From contig CANFOQ010000022.1 in NCBI GenBank assembly GCA_947448745.1, forward strand, positions 1-40,918: 40,918 nucleotides of DNA, in the 5' to 3' direction. This document shows, one piece after another, positions 9,162 through 20,083 of this stretch (position 1 is its first letter; every line of letters starts with the position of its first letter). The DNA is from Comamonadaceae bacterium. GTDB taxonomy: Bacteria > Pseudomonadota > Gammaproteobacteria > Burkholderiales > Burkholderiaceae_C. The notes under the pieces are model-generated. The model was not told where the DNA came from. It saw nothing but the letters and a program-made list of their open reading frames with translations, and searched no databases. Both the position numbers and the translations under genes were made by a program.

Positions 9162-10163
9162 TCAATACAAAATCAGGCTGATGGCATAGGCCACTGCAGC
9201 CACAAAGGCACTGGCCGGAATCGTCAACACCCAAGCCCACACAATCGTGCCGGCCACGCCCCAACGCACTGCACTGGCGTGACGCACCGAACCCACACCC
9301 ACAATGGCACCGGTGATGGTGTGGGTGGTGGAGACAGGGATGCCCAAGAAGGTGGCCAAGAACAAGGTCATGGCCCCACCGGTTTCGGCGCAAAAACCAC
9401 CCACAGGTTTGAGCTTGGTGATTTTTTGGCCCATGGTTTTGACGATGCGCCAGCCACCCATCAAGGTGCCCGCAGCGATGGCCACGTAGCAGGCCAGAAT
9501 GGTCCAAAACGGCGGCATGCTGTCTTGCGCGGACGCATAGCCGGTGGCGATCAACAACATCCAAATGATGCCAATGGTTTTTTGCGCGTCATTGCCGCCG
9601 TGCCCCAAGCTGTAAGCGCCGGCAGACACCAATTGCAATCGCCGAAACCATTTATCCACGGATGAAGGTGGTGTGCGCAAGAACAACCAACTCACCAACA
9701 CCATCATTAACGAGCCCAACAAGAAGCCCAAAAAGGGCGACACAAATATAAACAACACGGTCTTCATGATGCCGCTCGAGAGCAGCGCTGAGCTGCCTGA
9801 TTTGGCCAGCACACTGCCGACAATGCCGCCAATCAGCGCATGAGAAGAACTGCTGGGAATGCCGTAATACCAAGTCACCAGATTCCACGTGATGGCTCCC
9901 ACCAAGGCACCAAACACCACATGGATGTCCACGATCCCAGGCATCACAATGCCTTTGCCCACGGTGGCGGCCACGCTCAACTGAAACACAAACAGCGCGA
10001 CAAAATTAAAGAAGGCAGCAAAGGCCACCGCTTGCGTGGGCTTTAAAACGCCGGTGGACACCACGGTGGCAATGGAATTGGCGGCATCGTGAAAACCATT
10101 GATGAAGTCAAACATCAAGGCCAAAAAGACCAGCATCACCACGATCCAGATTTCTGTTTGCAT
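9162..10163 (-). CDS. pit: Low-affinity inorganic phosphate transporter (PiT family)
   Basis: A 333-residue inner membrane protein with about ten hydrophobic segments. The two inverted PiT signature repeats are visible: FDFINGFHDAANSIATVVST near residue 20-40 and SLGHGGNDAQKTIGI near 190, plus paired PSSSSHALIGG and PVSTTHTITGA loops. PiT proteins take up metal-phosphate complexes using the proton gradient. Like other short bacterial members it is smaller than E. coli PitA. It follows a DUF47 gene by 18 bases, a common pairing in which the DUF47 protein modulates transport. Confidence 0.95.
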   Translation of the reverse strand: MQTEIWIVVMLVFLALMFDFINGFHDAANSIATVVSTGVLKPTQAVAFAAFFNFVALFVFQLSVAATVGKGIVMPGIVDIHVVFGALVGAITWNLVTWYYGIPSSSSHALIGGIVGSVLAKSGSSALLSSGIMKTVLFIFVSPFLGFLLGSLMMVLVSWLFLRTPPSSVDKWFRRLQLVSAGAYSLGHGGNDAQKTIGIIWMLLIATGYASAQDSMPPFWTILACYVAIAAGTLMGGWRIVKTMGQKITKLKPVGGFCAETGGAMTLFLATFLGIPVSTTHTITGAIVGVGSVRHASAVRWGVAGTIVWAWVLTIPASAFVAAVAYAISLILY

Positions 10164-10181
10164 CAGCGCTCTCCGGGGGGC

Positions 10182-10829
10182 TCAAGAATTTTCAAGAATG
10201 ATGCCTTCAATCAAGTTGGCAACGTCCTCACATTTGTCGGTGATGGTTTCCAACAACTCGTAAATGGCTTTGAGCTTGATGAGTTCACGCACATCGGCTT
10301 CTTCGCGGAACAACTTGCTCATGGCGCTGCGCATCACATGGTCTGCGTCAGATTCCAAGCGGTCAATTTCTTGGCAGGTTTTCAAAGCGTCTTCGGCAGC
10401 CTTGGGATCGGCCAACTTGGCAATGAGCTTGACGGCATCGTTGACACGTGCGCAGCATTTCACGCCCAAGTCGGTGAGCAAGAAAATCTCATCGGTCATT
10501 TTTTTCACGTCATACAAAGACATGGTTTCAGCTGAGTCTTGAATCAAATCGGCGACATCGTCCATGGTGGTGATCAACGAGTGGATTTGCTCACGGTCGA
10601 TCGGCGTAATGAAGGTTTTATGCAGTAGCGTGCTGACATCGTGGGTGATGCGGTCTGCCGCACTCTCGGCTTTGTCCACCTCCAGGGTGTATTTGGTCCG
10701 CAAATTCAAGTCGTCGTAGTTTTGAACCAAATTCGAAAAAGCCAAGGAGGCTTCCACAATGCGATCGGCGTGGCGATTGAACATGTCGAAAAAATCGGCG
10801 TTGCGCGGTAAGAGTTTGGAAAAGAACAT
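10182..10829 (-). CDS. DUF47 family PhoU-like protein
   Basis: A 215-residue, all-helical cytosolic protein of the DUF47 (PhoU_div) family. It has FFDMFNRHADRIVEA near the N-terminus, the ESAADRITHDV segment and the repeated TDKCEDVANLIEGI at the C-terminus, the acidic metal-binding pattern of PhoU-like proteins. It is upstream of and probably co-transcribed with the phosphate transporter gene (18 bases apart). Family knowledge suggests it adjusts transporter activity; this is inference here. The ATG is at 10829. Confidence 0.92.
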   Translation of the reverse strand: MFFSKLLPRNADFFDMFNRHADRIVEASLAFSNLVQNYDDLNLRTKYTLEVDKAESAADRITHDVSTLLHKTFITPIDREQIHSLITTMDDVADLIQDSAETMSLYDVKKMTDEIFLLTDLGVKCCARVNDAVKLIAKLADPKAAEDALKTCQEIDRLESDADHVMRSAMSKLFREEADVRELIKLKAIYELLETITDKCEDVANLIEGIILENS

Positions 10830-10994
10830 GGCTGTTTGTCGGTGGGTTGATAAAAATGACGTCTAACTTGAGGCCGCGCCATTCTCCCAAACTTTGAGCC
10901 AGCCCGAATCTCACACCAAATGAACAGCTGAACTCACAAATTTTGGAAGTCTTGCTTGCCCACTGAGCTACTTCAACGGCCTACATTGACAGGC

Positions 10995-12143
10995 ATGAAC
11001 AAGTCCTTGGTTTCAGAACAGCGCACCAACCCGCAAGACCAGCAAGCGGTTGACTGGCTCTCGCATTTGCTGCAGCAAAGCCTGCACCTGCAAGCCTCCG
11101 ACATCCACCTCGAGCCTTATGAAAGCCTGTTGCGCATCCGCTTGCGCATCGATGGTTTGTTGCAAGAAATGCCCCCGCCACCTGCAGCACTTCGTGAACG
11201 CATCGTTTCACGCATCAAGGTGTTGTCGCGCATGGACATTGCCGAGAAGCGCCAACCCCAAGATGGCCGCATGCAGGTGGCGTTGCTTTCTCGCATGGTG
11301 GATTTGCGGGTCAGCACCTTGCCCACCTTGCACGGTGAAAAAGTGGTGATGAGGGTTTTAGATTTTCATGCGCAGGCTTGGGACATGCCGTCTTTGGGCA
11401 TGTCTGAAACCTCGCAGCATCGCTTGCTTGCGGCCATCAAGCGGCCCCACGGCATGGTGCTCATCACCGGCCCAACGGGGTCGGGTAAAACCCGAACGCT
11501 TTACACCTGTTTGGCGCAACTCAACACGCCCGAGGTGAACATCGCCACGGTGGAGGACCCTTCTGAGATTGTTTTGCCCGGCATCAACCAAGTGAACGTG
11601 AATGAACGCGTTGGTTTGAGTTTTGCCTCTGCCTTGCGAGCCTTGTTGCGGCAAGACCCCGACATCTTGATGGTGGGCGAAATACGCGACAGTGAAACCG
11701 CTGACATCGCTATCAAGGCTTCGCAAACAGGGCATTTGGTGCTTTCCACGCTGCACACCAACGATGCCCCAAGCACCCTCACCCGCTTGAACCACATGGG
11801 CATTGCGGGATTCAACTTGGCCAGCAGCGTGGTCTTGATTTGTGCACAGCGTTTGGTGCGCCGTTTGTGCCCGCATTGCAAAGTCTTGGTGCCCGGACAG
11901 CAACGCTTCAAGGCCATCGGCTGTTCGCAATGCCAGCAAGGCTACAAAGGGCGCATTGGCATTCACCAAGTCATGCCCATCAGTGAGGCCCTGCAAAACC
12001 TGATCTTGGCGCAAGCGTCTGCCATGGCGATTGCTGCACAGGCCAGCCAAGAAGGCGTGCTCAGTTTGCATGAAGATGGTTTGCTGAAAGTCGCCTCGGG
12101 GGACACGTCCTTGGAAGAATTACTGGGGGCGGCGCATGCCTGA
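10995..12143 (+). CDS. pilB: Type IV pilus/type II secretion assembly ATPase (short PilB/GspE)
   Basis: About 382 residues from ATG 10995. The hexameric motor ATPase core is complete: ASDIHLEPY start, Walker [13 protein letters not shown], Asp box VEDPSEI, Walker [17 protein letters not shown], His box [10 protein letters not shown] zinc-binding tetra-Cys element (CPHC and CSQC) follows near the C-terminus. It lacks the N-terminal MshEN domain that makes PilB about 570 residues, so it is a short variant. A TTG at 10956 with GGAAG upstream could add 13 residues. It overlaps pilC by 8 bases. It drives pilin polymerisation at the inner membrane. Confidence 0.88.
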   Translation: MNKSLVSEQRTNPQDQQAVDWLSHLLQQSLHLQASDIHLEPYESLLRIRLRIDGLLQEMPPPPAALRERIVSRIKVLSRMDIAEKRQPQDGRMQVALLSRMVDLRVSTLPTLHGEKVVMRVLDFHAQAWDMPSLGMSETSQHRLLAAIKRPHGMVLITGPTGSGKTRTLYTCLAQLNTPEVNIATVEDPSEIVLPGINQVNVNERVGLSFASALRALLRQDPDILMVGEIRDSETADIAIKASQTGHLVLSTLHTNDAPSTLTRLNHMGIAGFNLASSVVLICAQRLVRRLCPHCKVLVPGQQRFKAIGCSQCQQGYKGRIGIHQVMPISEALQNLILAQASAMAIAAQASQEGVLSLHEDGLLKVASGDTSLEELLGAAHA

Positions 12144-13206
12144 AATCCCAGTTCAACATTTGTGCAACTTCACACAACAATTGGCCACCTTGGTATGTGC
12201 CGGCGTGCCACTCCTGCAATCCTTGGACACCGTGGCAAAAGGCACCCATTTCAAACCCTTGCAAGACACAGCGCTGAAGTTGCGACAACAGATTGCCCAA
12301 GGCATGTCCTTGCAACAAGGTCTGCGGCAAGCGCAGGTCTTCGATCATTTTTACTGCCAGTTGGTTGCAGCAGGTGAAATGTCGGGCAACTTAGACGGCA
12401 TGTTGCGCCGCTTGGCCACGCACTTGGAGCGTCAACACAAGTTGCGTCAAAAAGTGAAGATGGCCTTGGTTTATCCCATCGCGGTTTTGCTGATCGGCGC
12501 CTTGGTGACGGCCGTGATCCTGATCTGGGTGGTGCCGGTGTTTCAAACCATCTTTGCCTCCTTTGGTGCCGAGTTACCTGCTGCCACCCGTCTCGTGCTG
12601 CGCATGAGTGAAGCGTTGTTGCATGCGGGGCCACTGAGCTTGTTACTGATGCTGTTGGCGTTCGTTGGCCTGCGCCTTGTTTACCGCCGAAGCCAAGCTT
12701 GGCAACTGCGAGCTGCTGTCGCCGCGCTGCACATGCCGGTGGCGGGTGCGCTCATCCGAACCTCCAATGACGCTATCTGGACCCGTTGCATGGCCACTTT
12801 GTTGCAGTCAGGTGTGCCCTTGCTCGAGGCCTTGGAGGTCACGGCCGGCGCTTGTCCCAACCGGGTCTATGCCCTCTTCACGTTGGCGATCCGCCATGCG
12901 GTGTCGCAAGGCAGCAGCCTGTCAGCGGCCATGCAATCGGTGCATGTGCTGTTGCCGCAAACCCGCCAAAAGCAGTCCGTCTTCGATGCCTTGCTGATGC
13001 ACATGGTGGCAGTGGGCGAGGAGTCTGGCGCCTTGGCGCCGTTGCTGACGCAAGCCGCTGATGAGCACGAGCAAAGTTTGGAGCGACACATCGACGGCAT
13101 GACGCAATTGATTGAACCTTTGATGGTGGTGGTGTTGGGCGGCTTGGTCGGCGGCCTGGTGGTGGCCCTGTACTTGCCCGTGTTTCAACTCGGTCAGGTG
13201 CTTTGA
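12136..13206 (+). CDS. pilC: Type IV pilus inner-membrane platform protein PilC/GspF
   Basis: A 356-residue protein with two T2SSF repeats (about 10-130 and 215-345) and three hydrophobic segments (near 113-135, 160-180 and 325-350). It carries the paired family signatures [12 protein letters not shown] with [14 protein letters not shown] and [12 protein letters not shown] with [14 protein letters not shown]. It is about 45 residues shorter than usual PilC at the N-terminus. The ATG overlaps the pilB stop by 8 bases, indicating coupled translation. The next gene in most betaproteobacteria, the prepilin peptidase pilD, is missing here. Confidence 0.92.
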   Translation: MPEIPVQHLCNFTQQLATLVCAGVPLLQSLDTVAKGTHFKPLQDTALKLRQQIAQGMSLQQGLRQAQVFDHFYCQLVAAGEMSGNLDGMLRRLATHLERQHKLRQKVKMALVYPIAVLLIGALVTAVILIWVVPVFQTIFASFGAELPAATRLVLRMSEALLHAGPLSLLLMLLAFVGLRLVYRRSQAWQLRAAVAALHMPVAGALIRTSNDAIWTRCMATLLQSGVPLLEALEVTAGACPNRVYALFTLAIRHAVSQGSSLSAAMQSVHVLLPQTRQKQSVFDALLMHMVAVGEESGALAPLLTQAADEHEQSLERHIDGMTQLIEPLMVVVLGGLVGGLVVALYLPVFQLGQVL

Positions 13207-13234
13207 AGGCTTTTGCTTCTTATAGACTGTGCCC

Positions 13235-13840
13235 ATGGCAACCTCTTTCAAACGCATTGGCTTGACCGGCGGCATCGGCAGCGGCAAATCCACGCTGGGC
13301 CAAATGCTGCAAGAGCGGGGCTACCCGCTGATCAATGCCGATGGCATTTCACATGCACTGACAGCGCCTCAAGGTGCGGCCATCGACCCCATCCGAAAGA
13401 GCTTCGGTCCTGAATTCATAGCGGCCGACGGTGCCTTGGATCGGGCCCGGATGCGCCAGCTGGTGTTCAACGACGCAGCCGCCAAACAGCGCTTGCAAGC
13501 CTTGCTTCACCCGCTTATCTTGGCAGGCATCCAAGCCGCAGAAGCTTCTATCAAAGATAAAGGTAATTCCTTGGTAGTCATCGATATTCCTTTGTTGGTG
13601 GAATCGGCTCACTGGCTGGCTGTATTGCAGCAAGTCATCGTGGTCGATTGTGCGGAGGAAACCCAAGTCGCCCGGGTGATGCAACGCAACAATCTCTCTG
13701 CCAATGAGGTCCGGCAAATCATGGCCAACCAAGTCACCAGAGCGCGACGCTTGGCTGCAGCCGACATCGTGGTCTTCAACAACACCGATCAATTGGCCGA
13801 TTTGCAGCGTCAGGCGCAGGCCATCCAACTGCAGAATTAG
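13235..13840 (+). CDS. coaE: Dephospho-CoA kinase
   Basis: A 201-residue P-loop kinase that phosphorylates the ribose 3'-OH of dephospho-CoA, the last step of coenzyme A synthesis. It shows the N-terminal IGLTGGIGSGKSTLGQML (Walker A), DGISHAL, and HPLI and IDIPLLVES motifs typical of CoaE. The ATG at 13235 is chosen; a GTG two codons earlier is possible. It follows pilC by 28 bases, the standard pil-coaE-zapD neighbourhood of Burkholderiales. Confidence 0.96.
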   Translation: MATSFKRIGLTGGIGSGKSTLGQMLQERGYPLINADGISHALTAPQGAAIDPIRKSFGPEFIAADGALDRARMRQLVFNDAAAKQRLQALLHPLILAGIQAAEASIKDKGNSLVVIDIPLLVESAHWLAVLQQVIVVDCAEETQVARVMQRNNLSANEVRQIMANQVTRARRLAAADIVVFNNTDQLADLQRQAQAIQLQN

Positions 13841-13918
13841 CCCCTCCCCCCGCTTTGAAACGGCATTTCAGCGGTTATCATTTCTGCTGTTTCCAACCCC
13901 AGCAGGCCAGTGCAGTCC

Positions 13919-14671
13919 GTGATTCTTTACGAACACCCCTTTAACGAGCGTATCCGCACTTATTTGCGCCTGGAATATTTGCTGGGTCGGTTCGAGCAAT
14001 TGCTGCTGCGCACCTCCGAAATCGATCACCACTTTGCCCTGACCACTTTGTTTGAAATTGTCGAGGTAGGTGGCCGCTCCGATTTGAAATCCGATATTTT
14101 GAAAGAACTGGAGCGCCACAAGCAACAGTTCATGAGCTATCGGGGCAACCCTTCCGTGTCAGAAGCGGTGCTCGATGATTTGCTGTCCCGCATAGACCAT
14201 TGCCTGCAAGGCTTCAACACCGTCGGTGGTCGCATCAGCAACTGCGTCACCGAAAGTGATTTCCTCAGCAGCTTGCGCAACCGGGTGGCCGTGCCCGGTG
14301 GCACTTGTGCTTTTGATTTGCCCGGCTACCACGCCTGGCAACAACGCGATGCCGACGAGCGTCGCATGGATATTTTGAAATGGTCCGAACCGCTGAAAGC
14401 CTTGAACGACAGCGTGGGATTGCTGATGCGCTTGCTGCGCGAAAGTGGTGCACCGCAACGCGTCATGGCCACGCAAGGACAATTTCAACAAGCCCTGCCG
14501 CAAGGCCGCTTTCAGATGATGCGTGTCTTCATTGATCCCGCGCTAGGCTTGGTGCCTGAAATCAGTGGCAACCGCATGATGGTGTGGGTGCGACTGATTC
14601 ACCAGTCATGGAACAGCAAGCCTCAGGCGGCTGTAGGCAACGCCGAGTTTGAAATCGAACTCTGCGCCTGA
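13919..14671 (+). CDS. zapD: Cell division protein ZapD (DUF1342)
   Basis: About 250 residues. ZapD crosslinks FtsZ filaments and stabilises the Z ring. The N-terminus ILYEHPFNERIRTYLRLEYL is the family hallmark, and SGNRMMVWVRL near the C-terminus is also conserved. The second GTG (13919) places the start at the conserved position; a GTG at 13910 would add three residues, and neither has a strong ribosome site. Its 3' end overlaps the convergent mutT by 49 bases. The small zinc protein gene yacG that often follows zapD is not found. Confidence 0.93.
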   Translation: MILYEHPFNERIRTYLRLEYLLGRFEQLLLRTSEIDHHFALTTLFEIVEVGGRSDLKSDILKELERHKQQFMSYRGNPSVSEAVLDDLLSRIDHCLQGFNTVGGRISNCVTESDFLSSLRNRVAVPGGTCAFDLPGYHAWQQRDADERRMDILKWSEPLKALNDSVGLLMRLLRESGAPQRVMATQGQFQQALPQGRFQMMRVFIDPALGLVPEISGNRMMVWVRLIHQSWNSKPQAAVGNAEFEIELCA

Positions 14672-15120
14672 GCCAGCCATTCCAGCACCGGCAAGGTGCC
14701 GGGCAGCACAGGTGACACACTGACCGGCAACTGCTGCCAAGAAAAATCCTGACCTTCCTTCATTTGCAACGCGCCTGTCCATTGGTGAACTTTGCAAAAA
14801 TGCAATTCAACCAAGGCATGAGGGTAGTCGATGCGCTCGGTTTTCCAGGGTTGCGGATTCGCAATGGTGATGCCCAATTCTTCTTGCAATTCGCGTGTCA
14901 AGGCTTGCGCGACAGTTTCGCCGGCCTCTATTTTTCCGCCGGGAAATTCCCAATGCCCGGCATAGGCTTTGCCTGGAGGGCGGGTGGTCAATAAGAACTT
15001 TCCATCAGCTTGAAACAACACGCCCACCGCCACCAAGGTGATGGGGCGATCAGGGCCACCTTCACGCGGCAACTCACCATCGGCCACACGGGCACCAGCT
15101 TGGCCTTGCAAGCGCGACAT
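14623..15120 (-). CDS. mutT: MutT-type Nudix hydrolase (8-oxo-dGTP diphosphatase)
   Basis: A 165-residue Nudix protein. The Nudix box GGKIEAGETVAQALTRELQE then ELG is complete, preceded by HWEFPG, which is typical of MutT proteins that clean 8-oxo-dGTP from the nucleotide pool. KFLLTTRPPGKAYAG is the usual sequence before it. The start at ATG 15120 (MSRLQGQAG) lies four bases after the stop of the DUF815 gene; a longer frame to 15183 would overlap that gene. It is the distal gene of secA-argJ-DUF815-mutT and overlaps zapD tail-to-tail. Confidence 0.92.
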   Translation of the reverse strand: MSRLQGQAGARVADGELPREGGPDRPITLVAVGVLFQADGKFLLTTRPPGKAYAGHWEFPGGKIEAGETVAQALTRELQEELGITIANPQPWKTERIDYPHALVELHFCKVHQWTGALQMKEGQDFSWQQLPVSVSPVLPGTLPVLEWLAQAQSSISNSALPTAA

Positions 15121-15124
15121 GGCT

Positions 15125-16006
15125 TTAGCGGCGGCCTTGCCGTCCGGCAAAGTCACGGGCGAATTGGTAGGCCACGCGGCCACTGCGTGAGCCGCGCTCC
15201 AAGGCCCAGATCAACGCCTCGGGATGGGCTTTCTCGCTGGCGTCTTTGGTCACCCCCAACGACAGCAGCCATTGATCAACGATGTGCAAATACTCGTCTT
15301 GGCTGAAGGGATAGAAACTCACCCACAAACCAAAGCGTTCGGACAAGGAGATTTTTTCTTCGATCACTTCACCCGGGTGGACTTCACCGTCTTCGGTGTG
15401 GGTGTAGCTCAGGTTGTCCTTCATGTACTCGGGCAACAAATGGCGTCGATTGCTGGTGGCGTAAATCAGCACATTGGGTGTGGCTGCGGCCACGGTGCCA
15501 TCCAAAATAGATTTCAAAGCTTTGTAGCCTGGCTCGCCTTCGTCAAAACTCAGGTCGTCGCAAAACACCATGAACTTTTCGGGTCGCGCTGCCACCACAT
15601 CAATGATGTCGGGCAAGTCCACCATGTCTTGTTTGTCCACTTCAATCAAGCGCAAACCTTGGGAGGCATAGGTGTTCAAACAAGCCTTCACCAAGGACGA
15701 TTTGCCGGTGCCGCGTGCGCCCGTCAGCAACACATTGTTGGCCGGCAAGCCTTGCAAGAACTGCAAAGTATTGCGCTGAATTTTTTCTTTCTGTTGGTCG
15801 ATCTCTTTCAAATCATCCAACGACATGCTGCCCACATGACGCACAGGTTCGAGCACACCGTGACCGCTGCTGCGCTTGCGGTAGCGAAACGCCACACTGG
15901 CTTGCCAATCGGGGGCGTGAAGGGGTTGCGGCAACACCGCTTCAATGCGGGCCATCAGCACTTCAGCGCGGTGCAGCATGCGTTCCAAGGCGTCGTTCAT
16001 GGCCAT
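15125..16006 (-). CDS. DUF815-family AAA ATPase
   Basis: About 293 residues from ATG 16006 (or 16000). It has a Walker A in LLTGARGTGKSSLVKA, a Walker B region FMVFCDDLSFDEGE, a sensor-like IYATSNRRHLLPEYM and an arginine-rich RFGLWVSFYPF segment. This is the DUF815 family of predicted AAA ATPases, common in Burkholderiales next to argJ and mutT. Its cellular role is not established. The gene begins three bases after the argJ stop, so it is coupled to it. Confidence 0.9.
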   Translation of the reverse strand: MAMNDALERMLHRAEVLMARIEAVLPQPLHAPDWQASVAFRYRKRSSGHGVLEPVRHVGSMSLDDLKEIDQQKEKIQRNTLQFLQGLPANNVLLTGARGTGKSSLVKACLNTYASQGLRLIEVDKQDMVDLPDIIDVVAARPEKFMVFCDDLSFDEGEPGYKALKSILDGTVAAATPNVLIYATSNRRHLLPEYMKDNLSYTHTEDGEVHPGEVIEEKISLSERFGLWVSFYPFSQDEYLHIVDQWLLSLGVTKDASEKAHPEALIWALERGSRSGRVAYQFARDFAGRQGRR

Positions 16007-16008
16007 GA

Positions 16009-17238
16009 TCAGCTGCGGTAGTCGGCGTTGATGGTGACGTACTCGTGGCTCAGGTCGCAAGTCCAGACCTGGTCATGGGCTTGCCCGCGCCCCAGCAGCA
16101 CACGGATGGTGATCTCGTCTTGTTTCATCACGCGTTGGCCATCTTCTTCTTTGTAGTCGGGATGACGACCGCCTTGGGTGACCACATGCACATCGTCAAG
16201 ATACAAGTCAATCAGGCTTTGGTCCAAATCGGCCACACCGGCATAACCAACCGCGGCCAAGATGCGGCCCAAGTTCGGGTCGCTGGCGAAAAACGCAGTT
16301 TTCACCAAAGGGGAATGGGCGATGGCATAGGCCACTTGTCGACATTCCGCCGCAGTTTGTCCGCCTTCAATGCGCACCGTGATGAACTTGGTCGCACCTT
16401 CACCATCGCGCACGATGGCTTGCGCCAACCATTGCGCCACTTCCAATAAGGTTTTCTTGAGCAACTGCGCTGCTGCGCTGTCCCATGAGGTGACCAAGCT
16501 GTTGCCCGCTTGGCCCGTGGCCATGACCACAAAGGAATCGTTGGTCGAAGTGTCGCCGTCAATGGTGATGCGGTTGAAAGAAGCTTCGGCCAATTCGCGG
16601 GCCAAGGCATTCATCAGCGTGGCATCAATGGCTGCATCGGTGGCCATGAAGCCCAGCATGGTCGCCATGTTGGGGCAAATCATGCCTGCGCCTTTCGAGA
16701 TGCCCGTGACGGTGATGGTTTTTCCATCAATCTGCACCTGCCGACTGACGGCTTTGGGCAAGGTGTCGGTGGTCATGATGGCTTGTGATGCCAAGGCCCA
16801 ATTGTCGGTTTGCGCCGCTGCGACCGCATTGGGCAGGCCATCAATGATGCGCTGAAAGGGCAGCGGCTCCATGATGACGCCGGTGGAAAACGGCAAGACT
16901 TGCGCGGGGTTGATGTTCAATTGCGCGGCCACGGCAGCACACACCGCATTGGCGTGTTGCAAGCCCGATTCACCCGTGCCTGCGTTGGCCACACCGGTGT
17001 TGATGACCAAAGCGCGAATGCCCTGGCCTGATACCAAATGCTGCCGGCAAATTTGCACAGGTGCTGCACAAAACCGGTTTTGCGTGAACACCGCACCCAC
17101 TGCGGTGCCTTCAGCGAGTTCAAACACAGTCAGGTCTTTGCGGTTGGCTTTGCGCACACCAGCTTCGGTGACGCCAATGCGAACCCCAGCGACCGGGTGC
17201 AAATCTTGTGGCGGGGCCACGTGCAAATGAACGGCCAT
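16009..17238 (-). CDS. argJ: Bifunctional ornithine acetyltransferase/N-acetylglutamate synthase
   Basis: About 409 residues. ArgJ transfers acetyl from N-acetylornithine to glutamate (and in bifunctional forms also uses acetyl-CoA), closing the acetyl cycle of arginine synthesis. It shows [17 protein letters not shown], the self-cleavage region [16 protein letters not shown] where Thr of MATML becomes the nucleophile of the beta chain, and [10 protein letters not shown]. The start at ATG 17238 ([10 protein letters not shown]) is 2 bases after the secA stop. The longer frame to 17295 lies inside secA and is rejected. Confidence 0.96.
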   Translation of the reverse strand: MAVHLHVAPPQDLHPVAGVRIGVTEAGVRKANRKDLTVFELAEGTAVGAVFTQNRFCAAPVQICRQHLVSGQGIRALVINTGVANAGTGESGLQHANAVCAAVAAQLNINPAQVLPFSTGVIMEPLPFQRIIDGLPNAVAAAQTDNWALASQAIMTTDTLPKAVSRQVQIDGKTITVTGISKGAGMICPNMATMLGFMATDAAIDATLMNALARELAEASFNRITIDGDTSTNDSFVVMATGQAGNSLVTSWDSAAAQLLKKTLLEVAQWLAQAIVRDGEGATKFITVRIEGGQTAAECRQVAYAIAHSPLVKTAFFASDPNLGRILAAVGYAGVADLDQSLIDLYLDDVHVVTQGGRHPDYKEEDGQRVMKQDEITIRVLLGRGQAHDQVWTCDLSHEYVTINADYRS

Positions 17239-17240
17239 GG

Positions 17241-19982
17241 TCAGGCCAGCTTTCCGTGGCAGTGTTTGTATTTTTTGCCACTGCCACAGGGGCATGGGTC
17301 GTTGCGTCCGACCACCGGCACCTGGTCTTGCAATGACGTTTGACCAAGCACTTGGGGTTGGCCGGTTTCGTCGGGCGCGGTGTAAGTCAGATTGGTGACC
17401 GCATCAGCTCGCGCTTCGATGGCTTGGGCGGCTTGCTCCACCTGCGTAGTGGTTTCGATTTGCACCGTCATCAACACACGGGTGACTTCGTTTTTCACCA
17501 TGTCCAGCAGTTGGCCAAACAACTCGAACGCCTCGCGTTTGTATTCTTGCTTGGGTTGTTTTTGCGCATAGCCGCGCAAATGAATGCCTTGGCGCAAGTA
17601 GTCGAGTGAGGACAAATGTTCGCGCCAATGGCTGTCGATGTTTTGCAGCAGCACGGCTCGCATGAACGGGGTGAATTGCTCAACACCCACCTGGTTGATC
17701 TTGGCGTCGAAATGCGTGTGGGCAGCCTCAACCACCGCGTGCACGATGTCTTCGTCGGTGATGGCTTGCGCGTCCGTCACCATCTTGTCGAGCGCGACAT
17801 TCAGGTGCCATTCGTTGAGCAACACGGTTTGCAGTCCCGCCACATCCCATTGCTCTTCCACCGATTCTTCGGGCACAAACTGGCGCACCAGATCGGTGAA
17901 GCAGCCTTCGCGCAGGCTGGCAATTTGCGCTGTCAGATTTTGCGCATCCAGGATGTCATTGCGCTGTTGGTAAATGACTTTGCGCTGGTCGTTGGACACA
18001 TCGTCGTATTCCAGCAATTGCTTGCGGATGTCGAAATTGCGTGACTCCACTTTGCGTTGGGCGCTCTCAATACTTCGCGTGACCATGCCCGCCTCAATGG
18101 CTTCACCTTCGGGCATCTTCAAGCGGTCCATGATGGCTTTGACGCGCTCGCCAGCAAAAATGCGCATCAGCGAATCATCCAAGCTCAAGTAAAAACGTGA
18201 AGAGCCAGGGTCGCCTTGACGGCCTGAACGGCCGCGCAGTTGGTTGTCAATGCGGCGCGACTCGTGGCGTTCGGTGGCAATGATGCGCAAGCCCCCTACC
18301 GACTTCACGAACTCGTGGTCTTGGGTCCATTGGCTGCGCAAGGCCTCGATTTGGCTGTGCTTGTCTGCGTCACTCAAAGATTCATCGGCTTCAACGGCCG
18401 CCACGCTTTTTTCCACATTGCCACCCAACACGATGTCGGTACCGCGACCAGCCATGTTGGTGGCGATGGTGATGGCTTTGGGACTGCCGGCTTGCGCCAC
18501 GATGTCGGCTTCACGCGCATGCTGTTTGGCATTGAGCACCTGGTGCGGCAGACCCGCTTTCACCAGCATCTCGGCCAACAACTCCGACAACTCGATGGAG
18601 GTGGTGCCCACCAAGACGGGCTGGCCGCGCTCGTGGCATTCACGGATGTCATCGATGGCGGCTTTGTATTTCTCGTCGGCGGTTTTGTAAACGCGGTCCA
18701 GTTGGTCGTCGCGCTTGCTGGGCTTGTTGGGCGGAATCAGCACGGTTTCCAAGCCGTAAATTTCTTGGAACTCGTAGGCTTCGGTGTCAGCGGTTCCCGT
18801 CATGCCACCCAGCTTGTCGTACAAGCGGAAGTAGTTTTGGAACGTGATGGACGCCATGGTTTGGTTTTCAGCCTGGATGGCCACGCCTTCTTTGGCTTCC
18901 ACGGCTTGGTGCAAGCCATCGCTCCAACGTCGACCCGTCATGAGTCGGCCGGTGAATTCATCCACGATCACGATCTCGCCTGCTTGGTTCACATAGTGCT
19001 GGTCCAAGTGGTAGAGATGGTGCGCCCGCAGGGCGGCATACAGGTGATGCACCAAGCCAATGTGGGACGGGTCGTACAGGGATGCACCGGCAGGCAACAG
19101 ACCCAATTCGGCCAAGATTTTTTCGGCTTTTTCATGGCCCAACTCGGTGAGGTAGACCTGATGGGATTTTTCATCCAAGGTGAAGTCGCCGGGGGTGATG
19201 ACGCCCTCACCCGTGCGCAAATCCATCTCGCCTTCTTGGCGGGTCAGGTGCGGCACCACCTTGTTCATCGCCAAATAAGTCTCGGTGTGGTCTTCGGCTT
19301 GACCGCTGATGATGAGCGGCGTACGCGCCTCGTCAATCAGGATCGAGTCAACCTCGTCAACGATGGCGTAGTTCAATACCCGCTGTACACGCTCGGCGGC
19401 TTCATAGACCATGTTGTCACGCAGGTAGTCAAAGCCGTATTCGTTGTTGGTGCCGTAGGTGATGTCGGACTGGTAGGCGGCTTGTTTTTCTTCGCGTGTG
19501 AGTTGGGACAAGTTGACGCCCACGCTCAAGCCCAGGTAGTTGTAAAGACGCCCCATCCATTGCGCATCGCGGTTGGCCAAATAGTCGTTGACCGTGACCA
19601 CATGCACGCCACGGCCACTGAGGGCATTCAGGTAAACAGCCAATGTGGCAGTCAGGGTTTTGCCCTCGCCAGTGCGCATCTCGGCGATCTTGCCTTGGTG
19701 CAAGGCGATGCCGCCCATCATTTGCACATCAAAGTGGCGCATCTTCATGACGCGCTTGGAGCCTTCGCGCACCACGGCAAAGGCCTCGGGCAGCAGGTCG
19801 TCCAGGCTTTCACCGGCTTGAAAGCGTTGTTTGAACTCGTCGGTTTTGGCCCGCAATGCGTCTTCGCCCAAGGCAGACAAGCCGCTTTCTAATGCGTTGA
19901 TGCGCTCGATGGTTTTGCGGTATTGCTTGAGAAGCCGGTCGTTGCGGCTGCCAAAGATGTGGGTCAGTAGATTGAAGGCCAT
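17241..19982 (-). CDS. secA: Preprotein translocase ATPase SecA
   Basis: A 913-residue motor that pushes unfolded preproteins through SecYEG. It starts [20 protein letters not shown] at ATG 19982. DEAD-motor motifs are all present: [14 protein letters not shown] (Walker A), [19 protein letters not shown] (Walker B), [15 protein letters not shown], and [21 protein letters not shown] preprotein crosslinking domain, a helical scaffold and a C-terminal zinc finger ([16 protein letters not shown]) that binds SecB follow. It is divergent from dciA by about 100 bases, the standard arrangement in this order, and is followed by argJ. Confidence 0.98.
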   Translation of the reverse strand: MAFNLLTHIFGSRNDRLLKQYRKTIERINALESGLSALGEDALRAKTDEFKQRFQAGESLDDLLPEAFAVVREGSKRVMKMRHFDVQMMGGIALHQGKIAEMRTGEGKTLTATLAVYLNALSGRGVHVVTVNDYLANRDAQWMGRLYNYLGLSVGVNLSQLTREEKQAAYQSDITYGTNNEYGFDYLRDNMVYEAAERVQRVLNYAIVDEVDSILIDEARTPLIISGQAEDHTETYLAMNKVVPHLTRQEGEMDLRTGEGVITPGDFTLDEKSHQVYLTELGHEKAEKILAELGLLPAGASLYDPSHIGLVHHLYAALRAHHLYHLDQHYVNQAGEIVIVDEFTGRLMTGRRWSDGLHQAVEAKEGVAIQAENQTMASITFQNYFRLYDKLGGMTGTADTEAYEFQEIYGLETVLIPPNKPSKRDDQLDRVYKTADEKYKAAIDDIRECHERGQPVLVGTTSIELSELLAEMLVKAGLPHQVLNAKQHAREADIVAQAGSPKAITIATNMAGRGTDIVLGGNVEKSVAAVEADESLSDADKHSQIEALRSQWTQDHEFVKSVGGLRIIATERHESRRIDNQLRGRSGRQGDPGSSRFYLSLDDSLMRIFAGERVKAIMDRLKMPEGEAIEAGMVTRSIESAQRKVESRNFDIRKQLLEYDDVSNDQRKVIYQQRNDILDAQNLTAQIASLREGCFTDLVRQFVPEESVEEQWDVAGLQTVLLNEWHLNVALDKMVTDAQAITDEDIVHAVVEAAHTHFDAKINQVGVEQFTPFMRAVLLQNIDSHWREHLSSLDYLRQGIHLRGYAQKQPKQEYKREAFELFGQLLDMVKNEVTRVLMTVQIETTTQVEQAAQAIEARADAVTNLTYTAPDETGQPQVLGQTSLQDQVPVVGRNDPCPCGSGKKYKHCHGKLA

Positions 19983-20083
19983 GCAAGCGATGCGCCGATG
20001 CGCTGCCGGGGGGCAGGCCAAAGGGCGCAAGTTCCTTTGTCGAAGCCGAAGATTTTAACCGTCCACCAGGGCCATAATTCCCC

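Noticed and set aside
14606-14797. yacG after zapD
   Set aside because: The short frame there is a shadow of mutT; no CxxC-x-CxxC zinc pattern of YacG is present.
18240-19892. 550-codon open frame on the plus strand opposite secA
   Set aside because: It is the antisense shadow of secA, rich in His, Gly and Val from complementary codons, with no domain pattern and no ribosome site.
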